A stretch of DNA of 64,000 nucleotides from Progne subis subis (taxonomy: Eukaryota; Chordata; Aves; Passeriformes; Hirundinidae). Of this stretch, positions 54,759-64,000 are shown one piece after another. The stretch is from the NCBI GenBank assembly GCA_022316685.1, contig JAKJHU010000039.1, forward strand, positions 5,370,532 to 5,434,531, read 5' to 3'. How positions within the stretch are numbered: position 1 is the first letter of the stretch; every line of letters begins with the position of its first letter. A program made the translations under genes and the position numbers. A model generated the notes under the pieces. That model was not told the origin of the DNA and made no database searches. It saw nothing but the letters and a program-made list of their open reading frames with translations.

Positions 54759-57700
54759 TCATACCTCTGTTACTCAGTTCAATACACACATTCCCCACTC
54801 CCATTCTCCCATCTATGGTCAGGCAAACACTGTTCTTTGTCAAGCACAACTCATACTTGTCCTCTAACATCTGATGCTCAGTGGAGATTGTTCTGAAAGA
54901 AACCTATCTTAGATATCAAAGCTGAATTCATGTGTGGTCTACCATCCCATCTGCTGTCTCCTAATGCTGGTGTCACCTTTGAAGTGGTACCACTTCATGT
55001 ATGACCAATGTATTGTAAGAGTTATTAGTTGTTTCAGGGACCTTGACAGACATACTTCAGCCAACTACATGAAGTTGTCTTACTGTTTTCATTGGCTGCA
55101 CTGGCTTATCAATCAGGTTTTACCCTGAATCATATTAATTATCCTTCCTTTATATTATCCCATTCATTTATTTTGTTCAGATACTGGTTGATAGCTAATC
55201 TTGAAGAATTAAAATGTCAGACTTCCAATCTTTAGTTAAATAAGTTATTCAAGTGCTTTTCCTGATTTCTTTGCATTATTGCTGATGTATTTAGGTGGTC
55301 CAGTACCAAGAGACATTTATCAGAGAATTAAGAAGCTTGAAGATAAAATCCTTGAGCTGGAAGGACTGTCTCCTGAATATTTTCAATCTGTAGTAAGAAA
55401 TTTTCTCACCTTCTTTTGGCATATCCAAATGTATTCGTGCCTTTTGTGCTTGAATCTTTGATGTACAGAGAGTCATAGGGCAGACACTTTTAATGAACAA
55501 CTCTGGCTTGGTGTAGTGGTTATATTACATGTGGACCATCTAATCAAGTTCATATTTACCCAGTTTATCACTCAAAAAAAGAAAGTATCTGTTGGTGAGA
55601 AAAAATTGCTGCCACCCAAGCTTAACTAATTTGTAATAAATGTGTCAGAGACATTGTATTTCTCCCCCTTGTCTTAAAATCTGAAGTGATTCTTATGTCA
55701 AGAAAATTGACTGAAGTTTTGATTTTTGATACAAATCATAAATGGCTTAAAACAGGTGAAATCATTTGGGCTTGTATACATGATCTGATTGCAAATGATA
55801 TATGAATAACATGCAAAAGGATGAGAGAGTAAACTGTTTAAAAATTGATTCGTGTGATTCTGTGACTTAGTTTTTTTTATTTCTGGTTTTTAGGCAAAGC
55901 TGTCTCTCTCTGAATAGTACAACTTAACCTTCAGTCACCAAAGGGTATTAGGACAAAGAGAACATTAGTTGTTACTACACTAGCTCTATTTGACTGAAGA
56001 AGTTTGTTGTTTGTTATCTTGCTCTTCTTTCCCCATGTAACAGTAAGAATGTCTCTTTTACTGTAGATTGCATTTTAATTTATATCTTCTCCCTTGAGAC
56101 CAGCCAAAGAAGAGTCAGTTAATAAAAATCAATAGCAATAGTACACATTTTTGTTTAATTTTTTTAGATTTGTGTTGGAGACCAGTAAAGTTCTTTATTT
56201 GTGAGGCTGTTCTTCAAGTGTCTGAAAACCAGAAGTTAAACATGCACTTTTATAAGCTGAAATTTCTATTGAAAGTGCTTTAGGATCTCTAGAATGAGGA
56301 TCAGGGAAAAAATTGTGATGGTGGCAATAGTAGTGTTGCATAGTAATTAGCACATTTTATCCAAAGTTTTGCATAAATATTGGTGTGGATTTAGGCAAAT
56401 TTTAGGGACAAAAATACTGACAGTTTCAAAAGCTCAATTCTGTCTGAAGGAAGCTTCAGTTAAATTGACAGTTGTTGACTGCCAAGTATGGAGAAGCTTC
56501 AACAGCTTCTGATTCTCTCCAGTAGTATTTCTCATGATCCAAAGCGCTTAATTATAAAAAAGGTTTCTTTAATCTATGGAATAGCAGTCGGTGTTTTTTC
56601 TATACTTTAAAGACTCTTGACAATGTTGTTACAGAAATGTTTGTGGTCTTCTGTCAGTGCAACATTAAGTCTGTTTTGATTGTCTTTTCTTCAGAGCTGT
56701 TCTGGCAAGAGGAGAAAGGTTCAATCTCCCCATGTAAGTGCTATTAACTCTTGTTTTTCTTAAGTTTAGGATGTTTTGGGTGGAAAGTAAACAAAAGTTC
56801 TATGAAGCAAGTATGTAAGCTACTCAGAAGTAGCTGCATCAGTATTGGATAGCTTGCTGCCAAAGAGAGAGGGAAGGAGACAGAAAGCTAATGGATGTTA
56901 CAATGAAATGAGCCTTCTAAGAATATATGCTAGGGTTTTCACCAGTTAGGAGGATGATAGAATTAAATACATCTATAATGCTATTAATCAAGCTGAGAGT
57001 AACAGGCAATTTCTGCATTCTGATCAGCCCTCTATTAATGTCTTCTGGTTTTGTTTTGTGGCTTAGTGGTTTTTGTTGATTTAAAAATTATTTTTCAGTT
57101 TACTTTATTGGTTTATGAAAAGCCAAAAGTAGAAATGCCTGGCTTGGCAGAAGTATTGCAAAAGGACCCAACAGTATAGCAGATATTAATCTGTCAGTAA
57201 AACATGCCATTTTCACAACACTGTCACATAAGGTAATGCATTTACCACGTACCTTTTAGGCCACAAAAGAGAAGTTACTCTTGGTACAGGTGAGACTATG
57301 GCTGGAACCTTGTCTGCTCCTAGCTATCACCCTTGGAGACTGATGGACTGGGGAGAATGCTTAGAATGGCATATGGACCATCTGAGACTTGGGAAAGTAG
57401 GCTTGTTTAGGAAAAAAAGTCCTGCATAGGGTGAAATATTTTTATAAAAAAGGATGATGACCAGCTTGTGTAAGAAGACATTAAAAAATTGTCAGTTTAA
57501 GTAGCACAGAGGAGCTTGATGTTGGGCAGTAGGAAAAAACCCTTTAGCTGTAAACCCAAGTTCTGCAAAATCTAGGTAGTTTCATCCAGTGTTTTTACAT
57601 GAAGGGATTTCTTAGGGTTTTTATGAGCAGACTAAACAAGCATCTGTTAGAAGTAGCATGAATATATTGATCCGTGATTAGGACTGTCTTTCTTGCAAGT

Positions 57701-57983
57701 TTACATTCTTTTTCCTTTAAATTTAAATAGGCAAAGACTAGATTCAGACAGTTCTGCTGAGGTGGTTCTGTCACTTAGGGCAATATGCTGTGACCTCAAG
57801 TATCAAGTGATAAGCCACTTCTCTAGCAATTGCAAGATGTAAATGATTGTGATTTTTATTTTGTTCTTTTAGCAGAGCTATTCACTGGCTGAACTTGATG
57901 AAAAGATCAATGCTATAAAACAGGCATTACTGAGGAAAACAAAAGAAAGCAAGTCCAAGGAGGCTGAGCAGTTTCTTCGATAA
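42763..57983 (+). CDS. MBIP: MBIP, MAP3K12-binding inhibitory protein 1 (nine coding exons, 338 aa)
   Basis: MBIP binds and inhibits the JNK-pathway kinase MAP3K12 (DLK/MUK) and is a subunit of the ATAC histone acetyltransferase complex, acting in nucleus and cytoplasm. Joining 42763-42882, 47069-47188, 48890-49102, 49213-49309, 50882-50947, 52578-52730, 55295-55392, 56695-56733 and 57873-57983 gives 1017 nt with no internal stop and GT-AG at every intron. The 338 residues compare with 344 in human MBIP. Family landmarks in order: a helical N-terminal part (about 40-90), an acidic variable linker (about 91-130), the highly conserved core holding AEIDRRISAFIERKQAEI (about 150-167) and VVNTYGPQTR, a first leucine-zipper-like helix (about 241-255), a second one (about 264-281), a basic nuclear-localisation-like GKRRKV (293-298), and a C-terminal helix SLAELDEKI. 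The start has G at -3 and G at +4. Identity rests on recognised family sequence and is secure. The first 40 residues are the most diverged part. Confidence 0.97.
42883..47068 (+). other. MBIP: MBIP intron 1
   Basis: A 4.2 kb GT-AG intron. The first 380 bp are the tail of the CpG island and include a short GCT repeat (43186-43203). The rest is unique AT-rich sequence in which I see no repeat family or exon. Confidence 0.9.
43186..43203 (+). repeat. Short GCT trinucleotide repeat
   Basis: Six GCT units in the CpG island, 300 bp into MBIP intron 1. Confidence 0.85.
47069..47188 (+). CDS. MBIP: MBIP coding exon 2 (residues 41-80)
   Basis: The acceptor is CTATTGAAG and the donor is CAG followed by GTAAGT. 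The exon is exactly 40 codons in phase 0, so skipping it would keep the frame. It encodes LNLGEDIVKVVIDW, then a helical stretch ending ALQQHILCLQ. The IDW-K-LQS and QPALLF-AL-QHIL pattern is a family signature. Confidence 0.96.
47189..48889 (+). other. MBIP: MBIP intron 2
   Basis: A 1.7 kb intron. It contains the long imperfect inverted repeat at 47481-47631 and a short AATT repeat near 47902-47919. Nothing else is recognised. Confidence 0.9.
47481..47631. repeat. Long imperfect inverted repeat (hairpin or MITE-like) in MBIP intron 2
   Basis: The left arm 47481-47527 is complementary to the right arm 47588-47631, leaving a loop of about 60 nt. Matched blocks: TAATT/AATTA at the outer ends, GCA/TGC, TAAGACAC (47492-47499) with GTGTCTTA (47615-47622), CAGG with CCTG, an 11-bp perfect block TGTGTCATGCT (47508-47518) with AGCATGACACA (47597-47607), and GATAATG (47521-47527) with CATTATC (47588-47594). 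The structure resembles a small non-autonomous DNA transposon or one of the ancient palindromic repeats kept in vertebrate genomes. I do not recognise the family. Confidence 0.7.
48890..49102 (+). CDS. MBIP: MBIP coding exon 3 (residues 81-151)
   Basis: The acceptor is TTTGTTCAG and the donor is GAA followed by GTAAGT, phase 0 at both ends. It encodes PLLEKLQS, a variable acidic/polar linker, then the start of the conserved core, FDPEVVQIKAGKAE. The intron that follows is only 110 bp. Confidence 0.96.
49103..49212 (+). other. MBIP: MBIP intron 3 (110 bp)
   Basis: A very short GT-AG intron between two strongly conserved coding segments. The donor is GTAAGT and the acceptor TACCTGCAG. It is close to the lower size range for efficient vertebrate splicing. 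Confidence 0.95.
49213..49309 (+). CDS. MBIP: MBIP coding exon 4 (residues 152-184, last codon split)
   Basis: The acceptor is TTACCTGCAG and the donor is CAAG followed by GTAACT. The exon is 97 nt and leaves one base of a Glu codon. It encodes IDRRISAFIERKQAEI and NNVREFCNVIDCNQ, the most conserved part of MBIP. The residues match the mammalian family almost without change, which fixes the gene's identity. Confidence 0.97.
49310..50881 (+). other. MBIP: MBIP intron 4
   Basis: A 1.57 kb intron. Its first 200 bp hold a T/G-rich low-complexity tract with a 26-nt G run (listed separately). The rest is unique AT-rich sequence, with a 14-bp GGAAGGAAATAAG-type direct duplication near 50558-50585. 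Confidence 0.9.
49362..49506 (+). repeat. T/G low-complexity tract with a 26-nt G run
   Basis: GTTTG/GGTT-type sequence, then a T tract, then 26 consecutive G (49431-49456), then more GTTT and a 20-nt T run (49487-49506). It lies on the sense strand of MBIP just after exon 4. The G run can support quadruplex formation. Homopolymers of this length are also prone to sequencing error. Confidence 0.9.
50882..50947 (+). CDS. MBIP: MBIP coding exon 5 (residues 184-206, both ends split)
   Basis: A 66-nt exon. The acceptor is TATTTATTTAG and the donor is AAGG followed by GTAAGC. It encodes NSCARTDAIFTPYPGFKSHI followed by Lys and the first base of a Val codon. Length, phase and residues agree with the family. 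Confidence 0.96.
50948..52577 (+). other. MBIP: MBIP intron 5
   Basis: A 1.63 kb AT-rich intron. I see only short A runs (about 52403-52427) and no recognisable repeat family or additional exon. Confidence 0.9.
52578..52730 (+). CDS. MBIP: MBIP coding exon 6 (residues 206-257)
   Basis: The acceptor is TTTACCTAG. The donor is ACAG followed by GTTTGT, weaker than the others in this gene. It encodes SRVVNTYGPQTR, a short variable stretch, then CGNQAVEERLQNIEAHLRLQ, the first leucine-zipper-like helix. Confidence 0.96.
53509..53527 (+). repeat. Poly(T) homopolymer, 19 nt
   Basis: An uninterrupted T run in MBIP intron 6. Confidence 0.9.
54617..54757 (+). repeat. T/G-rich tract ending in poly(T)
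   Basis: Irregular TTTTGG/GTTTTG sequence that ends in an uninterrupted T35 (54723-54757). It belongs to the same compositional class as the tracts near 6.3, 39.5 and 49.4 kb. Confidence 0.85.
54980..54997. repeat. 18-bp perfect palindrome
   Basis: TGAAGTGGTACCACTTCA is its own reverse complement with no spacer. It lies in MBIP intron 6, about 300 bp before exon 7. Confidence 0.9.
55295..55392 (+). CDS. MBIP: MBIP coding exon 7 (residues 257-289)
   Basis: The acceptor is GTATTTAG and the donor is GTA followed by GTAAGA, which brings the frame back to phase 0. It encodes GGPVPRDIYQRIKKLEDKIL followed by ELEGLSPEYFQSV. The heptad spacing of Ile/Leu in residues 264-281 is the second leucine-zipper-like segment. 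Confidence 0.96.
55393..56694 (+). other. MBIP: MBIP intron 7
   Basis: A 1.3 kb AT-rich intron. Apart from a short ATTCTGTG-like stretch near 55846-55866, I see nothing beyond splice signals. Confidence 0.9.
56695..56733 (+). CDS. MBIP: MBIP coding exon 8 (residues 290-302, basic NLS-like segment)
   Basis: A 39-nt micro-exon in phase 0. The acceptor is TTTTCTTCAG and the donor is CAT followed by GTAAGT. It encodes SCSGKRRKVQSPH. The GKRRKV run resembles a monopartite nuclear localisation signal, so skipping this exon would keep the frame but remove that signal. Confidence 0.94.
56734..57872 (+). other. MBIP: MBIP intron 8
   Basis: A 1.14 kb AT-rich intron with no recognised repeat family or exon. 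It ends in a polypyrimidine tract and the TAGCAG double acceptor. Confidence 0.9.
57873..57983 (+). CDS. MBIP: MBIP coding exon 9 and stop codon (residues 303-338)
   Basis: The acceptor TTTTAGCAG offers two overlapping AG sites (see findings). The exon encodes QSYSLAELDEKINAIKQALL and a lysine/glutamate-rich tail ending EQFLR, then TAA. The SLAELDEKI and KQALLRK blocks are family features, while the last ten residues differ from mammals. Confidence 0.95.
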   Translation, partial: QSYSLAELDEKINAIKQALLRKTKESKSKEAEQFLR

Positions 57984-58562
57984 AGGTGTTTTCAGAATCT
58001 TCATCATCATGATTTACGCATACCTAAACCATAGACCTGAGTAGTGTTCATCAGAGTTGACTAGCAATGGAGACAAAGCATGCATATAAGCTCCTTTTGG
58101 ATCTTGAAAGCTTTCTTTTGGAGTAACTTGTTTAAAAGCAGCCTTATTAATGAAATACTTCAAAATTAAGAATGTTTCAGGAATGTCATTCTAATAATTC
58201 GTTCCCTTCTGTTATAAAGGAGGACTGCAGCATTGTTTGTATGTGAAAAGTTTTAACCTGCACACAAAAGCTACATCTCCCATGTAATTCTTGGTGACTA
58301 AGTATTCAAAAGGACTATCTTTTGTATACTGTTCATGTAAGTAGTTTGCATAGACTTGTGAAATTAAATTAAATATTTCCTCAGAAGTAAAGTGACTTGG
58401 GGAAAAAAATTACCAAAACCTTGTGGAATGCATGCTTACCTGTGGGGTTTTTTCTGTATCTATCTCTGTTTTCACTGCTATTAATGCAGCAAATTGCGTT
58501 TCTATGTGACAGGTGTTTATGAAAATCCTATATGTGTAAATAAAAACAACTGTTCTTTACTT
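57984..58562 (+). other. MBIP: MBIP 3' UTR
   Basis: About 580 bp of AT-rich sequence from the stop codon to the probable cleavage site after the AATAAA at 58539. There is no intron signal. The 3' limit is inferred from the poly(A) signal only. Confidence 0.75.
58539..58544 (+). terminator. MBIP: MBIP polyadenylation signal AATAAA
   Basis: A canonical AATAAA about 556 bp after the stop codon, followed about 25-35 bp later by a GT-rich stretch (CAGTGTCTCGTGG). This is the usual layout of a vertebrate poly(A) site. Confidence 0.8.
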
Positions 58563-59749
58563 TTTCAGTGTCTCGTGGTAATTCAAATTTCATAACCTAT
58601 TCACAAACAATGTATTCATAAAAACCATCCCAGGGGAGATTTTGAGGAGCATGCCAGCAAGGCAGCAACTTTCCTTCCATATGCATGCTTACATGACTTT
58701 TGAAGCATGGATGCTAGCCTAAAGTCAGACCTTTGGCCAGACAGTGAAGAGAGATTGTGTTGTGACTTTTTGATTGGTTTTGTTTGTTTGTTTGTTTTTT
58801 ATGAAACCATTTTCTATTTATACAAGTTCTTTTATTTACTGTTTGTCATTAGTTCAGCTTAGAAGAAAAGTAGCTGTTACCGAGGGAGTTTCATGTAAAC
58901 TGCTCTGCTTCACAGCAATCATATTGTTGATGTCTCTGTGACAGGTGTTATGAACAATATTGACTTGACACAGCCTTCGAAGAACAGTAGGTGTTTTCTG
59001 TGCCCTCATCTTTTTATCCAGAATAACATTTGTTATAGCAACTCTAGCTAATGTTTCTTTGGAGGTGAACCAGCAGAGATGGGAATGAAAGCTACTTGAG
59101 CTCTTGTCCTGGCTCCAGGAATCATGACATTATGATAGTAACCTCTAAAGTGCTTCTCCTTCCAGGAAGAGATCTGGGTGCCTCAGATTCAACAGCGGGA
59201 TACCAAGAGGTACTGTTGCAGTTGAAGATTGTTGTGTGTGTTACAAATCACTGCAGTGTCCTACAGAGACAACTTTCCTTGCATGAAGCATTGCCATTGT
59301 TGAACATCCTAACAGTATATTTTATGAGGGATGTTTTGGTGAAGCAGCACAGTGAGCTGCAGCTTGCTTTCTTCAAGTAGATCGGCTTTATTTCTTTTTT
59401 GTTCCTCTGGCTCAGGAGCCATAGCTCAAAAGAGTACAATGGGGGTATAGTTGCCACACCACACACTTCAAACAGTACTTGAAAGGTGGCTGTTAGAGGG
59501 CCAGGGGGAATGGCCGAAGGGGTTTAGCTTTTATGAAGCACTAGCTTCCACTCACATGCATCATAATACAAGCACTGGCAGCACATGGTGGCTACGGCTA
59601 CTGCATTTGCAGTGGAGGTACTATTGCAGTATGTAGTTTTCTTTGGAATATTCTGGAGTGAAGCCCTAGAAGAAATTACTTGGCAGATCCTAGGCTTGAA
59701 ATACTTGTCTAGTATTAAAATTCTGTGCTGTTAGTTTACATTAGGACAA

Positions 59750-59796
<47 letters not shown>

Positions 59797-62700
59797 TAGG
59801 AAAAAACCTACAACCCTCGTCGGGATCAGTTCTTGAAATGAATTGCAAACTGCTGATTTCCTCAAGAGATACTGGTTACAAGGACTGCATTAGCTGTTTC
59901 AAAGTGGCTTTTTCTGTAGTGAATTGCTGGCTACTTGAAAGATCTCTTGCTTTGGTACTCTCATCTTTCTTAAGATGGCAGTAAGGTAGCAGTTAAGGGT
60001 TAAAAGCATAATGAATAGCTTAGGAAACAACAGCAGATATACTTTGGATGGTAATTTTTTAACCCTATGCAATCTAACAAATATGTGTGACAGACAAACT
60101 TGATAAATGTCATCTTGCTTTATTCCTAGTCTTTTGCCATTTGGTTTCAAGTTCTTAATCTCTTGATTGCTTAATGCCAGTATTTCTATACTGTGAAAAT
60201 TCAGGGGGAAGATATTCTTTGCTCTGAGCTGAATGTTAAACCTACTTGATATACTTGAATATTTCAGTGGTCTGCCAAGCTGTTGGAAGTATCCCTTCCT
60301 CTGCTGTATGACTTTATGTGAGGAGGCATAAAGGAACAGGATGCTCTTCTGTGGTTCAGTGCTTCTGGTCTTACCAGTTTATCCTTCCTTGTCTTTTATC
60401 TCCTTGGGTTTTACTTTCTACAGCTTCCAATGTCAGGGCTGTTTCTGCAGAAGGATGAGCTCCAACTTTTTTCCAGAACTATAAATTCTGCTGTTCTTCC
60501 TCTGCATCTGACACACTCCAGTGCTTGCTGATAAGTGCAGCTGCAATAGCTGTAGTCTGAGGGCAAAGATTCCAAGCAAAAGCAGAGGAACTGCTGGCTA
60601 TCCTGTTGATGTGTCTCAACACATAGACTACTGACTGAGAGAGTAGGGGGTGGGTAGTGATGTTGAGAAATCCTCTCCAATGTCCACATGTTAAAGGTGA
60701 GACAGGCTTTAAATAAACAGCACACTTGCTTGTGAGCCTAAATCAGTGAAGAATCTGCTCTGTGCTCATTTCAATGACAGTGAATTTTCTCACAGACTGA
60801 GATACCATCCTACAAGAAAACCAGAAGTTTCTCACATTACTTGCAAATTAAAGAGCTCTGGACCAACAGGCATGGAGAATGGCTGTCACTGTACAATAGA
60901 TGTTCCTGCCACGATGCAGACAAGTAGAGGTGCCTCCACAAAAGCACTTGTGTTCTTTCACAGGCAGACTTCAGAAAAATAGACTGGTGGGGTCACACCC
61001 TTCCATCCCTGAGAGAAATGCAGCAGGTGGAAGCTTAGCAAGTCAGAGGAACCCTAAGCCTCTTGCCATCAGGCAGAAGGAGACCTAAAAGATGGGAGGG
61101 ATTGGAAACAGGTCCCAGTTTGCAAGGCAGAAGAATCCCCTACCAGCCTCTCTTGCCTTCTTCAGGTGTACTTGTGGAATTGGTATGAGGCTCTGGAACT
61201 CCATAATCAAGCAAATGCTTGGGGAAGGTCTACCCAGGGCTTTCCCCAGAGCAAGTCAGTCAACCAGACACATTGCAACTATGGGTTTTAAGAAAGAAAG
61301 AATGGTTATTGTTGAGTGATTTCCTTCTCAGGGAGACTGAGGGCCCCAGAGGCTGACTTGATCCATCCCAAAGTCTGCTGCCTCCCTGGGGTTCAGGTAA
61401 GAGACATTACTAGGAGATGAGTAACATCTGATTATTACCCACTTCTGATTGATGGGATTGTCAGTGATGAGGCAGAGGAGAGAAGTTCTAGGGCAGTTAA
61501 AAAGGACTTCAGGATGCTAAGATAACTGGTTGAAGGGATAGGAGCACAGGTGGTGTTTTCCTCAATGCCATTGGTAAAAGGGAAGAATGATAAAAGTGAG
61601 CTTTTGCTTTTCCAGTTTTCACTGTAAATCACTTAATGGCATCCTTGTACTCTGCCTGAGTTGCCTGCCCCTTTTTCCAAAGGGTATAAACTCTTGTTTT
61701 TTCTGAGTTCCAGCCAAAGCTCCCTTTTCAGCCAGTCTGGTAGTCTTTCCTGCTGGCTTGCCTGTGACCACATAGGGACAGCCTGCTCCTGCACCTTTCA
61801 GCTTTCCTTATTCTATGCCAGTAATTAGGAAGTGCATTGCTTAATTAATTTACCCAGAACAGGGTCATCATTATTTTAGTGTACAGCTATTCCACACTGT
61901 CAAAAACTGCAACCTTACTGTGCTATAAACTCACTGGAAAAGAGAGACTGGCCATCGTGCGTATGTCCAGCTGGAGAGAGATTGCAAAGCCAAGGTTGCC
62001 AAGGCACTTACCTGAGCTGCATCTCTACTGCCCTGGTGTTGTTTGCAAGGAGCATGCTTTGAAGGAAATGGTAAAACTCCCTGTACACAACCACGAACTG
62101 AAACAATAGCTTTGTTTCCATTGCAAGAACTCAAGACAGATTTTTATCCCAGCTTTAGTATATAAAATTCTGCCTCCTTATTTATGCTTACCTGAAATCT
62201 GATCTGTAGATCTTTCCAGGTTTTGTCAGAGTCTAATAGCCTGTGTTTCACACTGCACCTCAGTTAGTAAGGGCTTTCAGTTACAAGATAAAAAGCGTAA
62301 TTGTACAACACTGTAAATTTGGCATTAATTATTTGAGGAAAATGTCTAAGAGCGTCACTATTACTCCAAGAACATTTGTCTCACATTGCTGTTTAGTACC
62401 TTATATGAGAGATGTAGTAAAGCATTGGAGCTTGTGTTACTGTGCAGTTCTGCAGTGTGTGCATGATCAGTTTCCCTGCTTCAGGCTCCCTTGAGTAGGG
62501 AACTATTCATCTCTAGGAGGCTAATTTCTTACAGTTGAGTGCAGGATTTTAATAAATAAACCCAAAAGTGAAGTGCCCTTTTGAACAGCCCTCATATCAG
62601 CAGGTAATATCAGTAATTTAGAAAACTCAAACCATTCACCATTCTATCCAATGCATTGTGATCAGTCCTGGATTATTTATTTATTTATTTAATACATCAC

Positions 62701-64000
62701 AGTTTATCTCTTTTAATTAAGACCTTACAACAATACTGAGAAATTTTAACCCCAGAATGTTGAAAATAATTTTTTTCAAAGGACAAATAGTAAAAATAAT
62801 GAATTAAAGTAAATTTTTGATTGATCAGTTTACAAACCATTTGCACCAGTGAGAATAAACAATGCATTTTCTACAGTAGCAGATGCTGTAGCAGTAGCCA
62901 TCTTCTCCTAAGTAGCCATCCTAATGAAAACCTGGAGCCAGGGCTTTGAAGGGGCAATGAAAAGTCTCTGGAAAGATTCCCTTACAGATACCTTTTCCCT
63001 TGCCCCATAAAAGTGTGTGTTTTCCATAACCCTTCCTGTTGAAGAGTTGTCAAATGCTCCAGGTTTCTGTAGCTGTAGGGCTCTCCCTTCAGCTATGCTC
63101 TCACAGGAAGCCACGTAATCTCTCACAATTGCTGGCTACCTCAAAGCATGACAGAAAGTGGATGAAACTATCCTCAGCCCTGTGGGCTCCTAAGGATCCA
63201 GCCAACCTTTCCAGAGGGGCTGGGCTACACAATGCCTTTGCTGCCAGCATTGCACTAGCCCAGATAAGGTGCTCCTGTGGTTAGGAGGACGATTTGATGA
63301 CATGTCAGATAATCCATCCCACACAAAAACAGTGAGACCCAACTAAATGGGTCTCCTGGAGCCAAGTTTTCTTGACATTTCTTCCTAGGATATATGAATT
63401 TGGCTTCTTCTGATTTTAAATGTATCTGATGGGGGAGAGGTGGGAGAACATGTTGTAGAAAATCTAACAGTTGAGAAATAGGAAAAAAGAAAGCACAACC
63501 TAAAACAACTACTTCTGTAGATCTAATGAAACTGGCTTGTCATGGACAAAACACTTAAAAGTAACAATGAAAAGAATAGGCATTGTTTGAAGGTATTATT
63601 TAGAAATAATCTAATTTTTTAAAGGTTAATTAGTGTAATTTACCCATCTTGATTATTAAAAAGGGTTATACATGAACAATAAACATAAGAGTTCAATCCA
63701 TTTTATTTCTACAGTTGATTCATCCTCATCTGATTAGCTTTGTATGACCATCTAATTGCTTTGTAGAATTCGGTCCAGTACAGATGGGCTACTGTTCATG
63801 ACTACTTTCATAGCATTTATATTATTGTTGCTCTGATTTTTATTCAAGGCCAAACAGAGGGGAATATAAGAGCGTGATGTTCACCTAAACATAACAATGA
63901 CATTAAATTTCTATTTGGCTCTGAGACAAGAATAGATTTGTGGAGACAATCTACTATGAATACAAATAAGTTGTTTATACATAAATATAATAACATTTCT
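58563..64000. other. Intergenic sequence downstream of MBIP, no gene seen
   Basis: 5.4 kb after the MBIP poly(A) site, with a TTTG repeat (58775-58800) and a TA/CA microsatellite (59754-59796). Open frames of up to about 104 codons show no domain or homologue that I recognise. No repeat family is evident. Confidence 0.7.
59754..59796. repeat. (TA)n(CA)n microsatellite
   Basis: About 17 TA units followed by about 4 CA units. Confidence 0.95.

Larger units (their letters stand above)
52731..55294 (+). other. MBIP: MBIP intron 6
   Basis: A 2.56 kb intron with a 19-nt T run (53509-53527), a T/G tract with a 35-nt T run (54617-54757) and an 18-bp perfect palindrome (54980-54997). No other coding or repeat content is recognised. 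Confidence 0.9.

Noticed and set aside
54487..54870. Minus-strand 127-codon frame with a poly-Lys stretch
   Set aside because: The lysines are the T35 run read in reverse. There are no coding features on either side.
55846..55866. GATTCGTGTGATTCTGTG, resembling the CR1 3' terminal repeat
   Set aside because: The upstream sequence lacks the CR1 3' UTR, so two chance 8-mers are the simpler explanation.

Overview
This is a vertebrate nuclear window, most likely from a bird. It is AT-rich, gene-poor and repeat-poor. The recognisable repeats are decayed CR1-type LINE fragments, a MIR-like SINE trace and one CpG-rich solo retroviral LTR. I see no L1 or Alu-like sequence, and the one gene has compact introns. 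There are no prokaryotic features, tRNA genes, rRNA genes or CRISPR arrays.

The only protein-coding gene I can support is MBIP (MAP3K12-binding inhibitory protein 1, an ATAC acetyltransferase complex subunit) on the + strand. Its nine coding exons run from 42763 to 57983 and encode 338 residues. Every intron is GT-AG and all reading phases join cleanly. A CpG island with an inverted CCAAT box and a GC box covers exon 1. The 3' UTR ends at an AATAAA at 58539-58544.

The 42 kb upstream of MBIP hold no convincing exon. In other amniotes MBIP lies beside NKX2-1, which sits beyond the MBIP 5' end, so this stretch is probably the MBIP-NKX2-1 intergenic interval. It contains an A-rich minisatellite (287-369), a 57-nt A tract (3830-3886), a 13-bp triplicated repeat (5167-5205), the solo LTR (about 5269-5917), a MIR-like segment (about 16085-16215), CR1 reverse-transcriptase relics near 18.3, 25.4 and 38.5 kb, and a TG/TA/CA microsatellite (36779-36837). 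Three AT-rich segments (about 3.1-3.6, 13.08-13.6 and 20.8-21.15 kb) look like candidate conserved non-coding elements, judged only by texture and motifs.

Inside MBIP, intron 2 carries a long imperfect inverted repeat (47481-47631), intron 4 a 26-nt G run, and intron 6 an 18-bp perfect palindrome and a 35-nt T run. The last 5.4 kb after MBIP is intergenic with one TA/CA microsatellite.

I found no operon-like or novel multi-gene system. The features most worth following up are the intron 2 inverted repeat, the young-looking solo LTR in a likely developmental regulatory interval, and the candidate non-coding elements.
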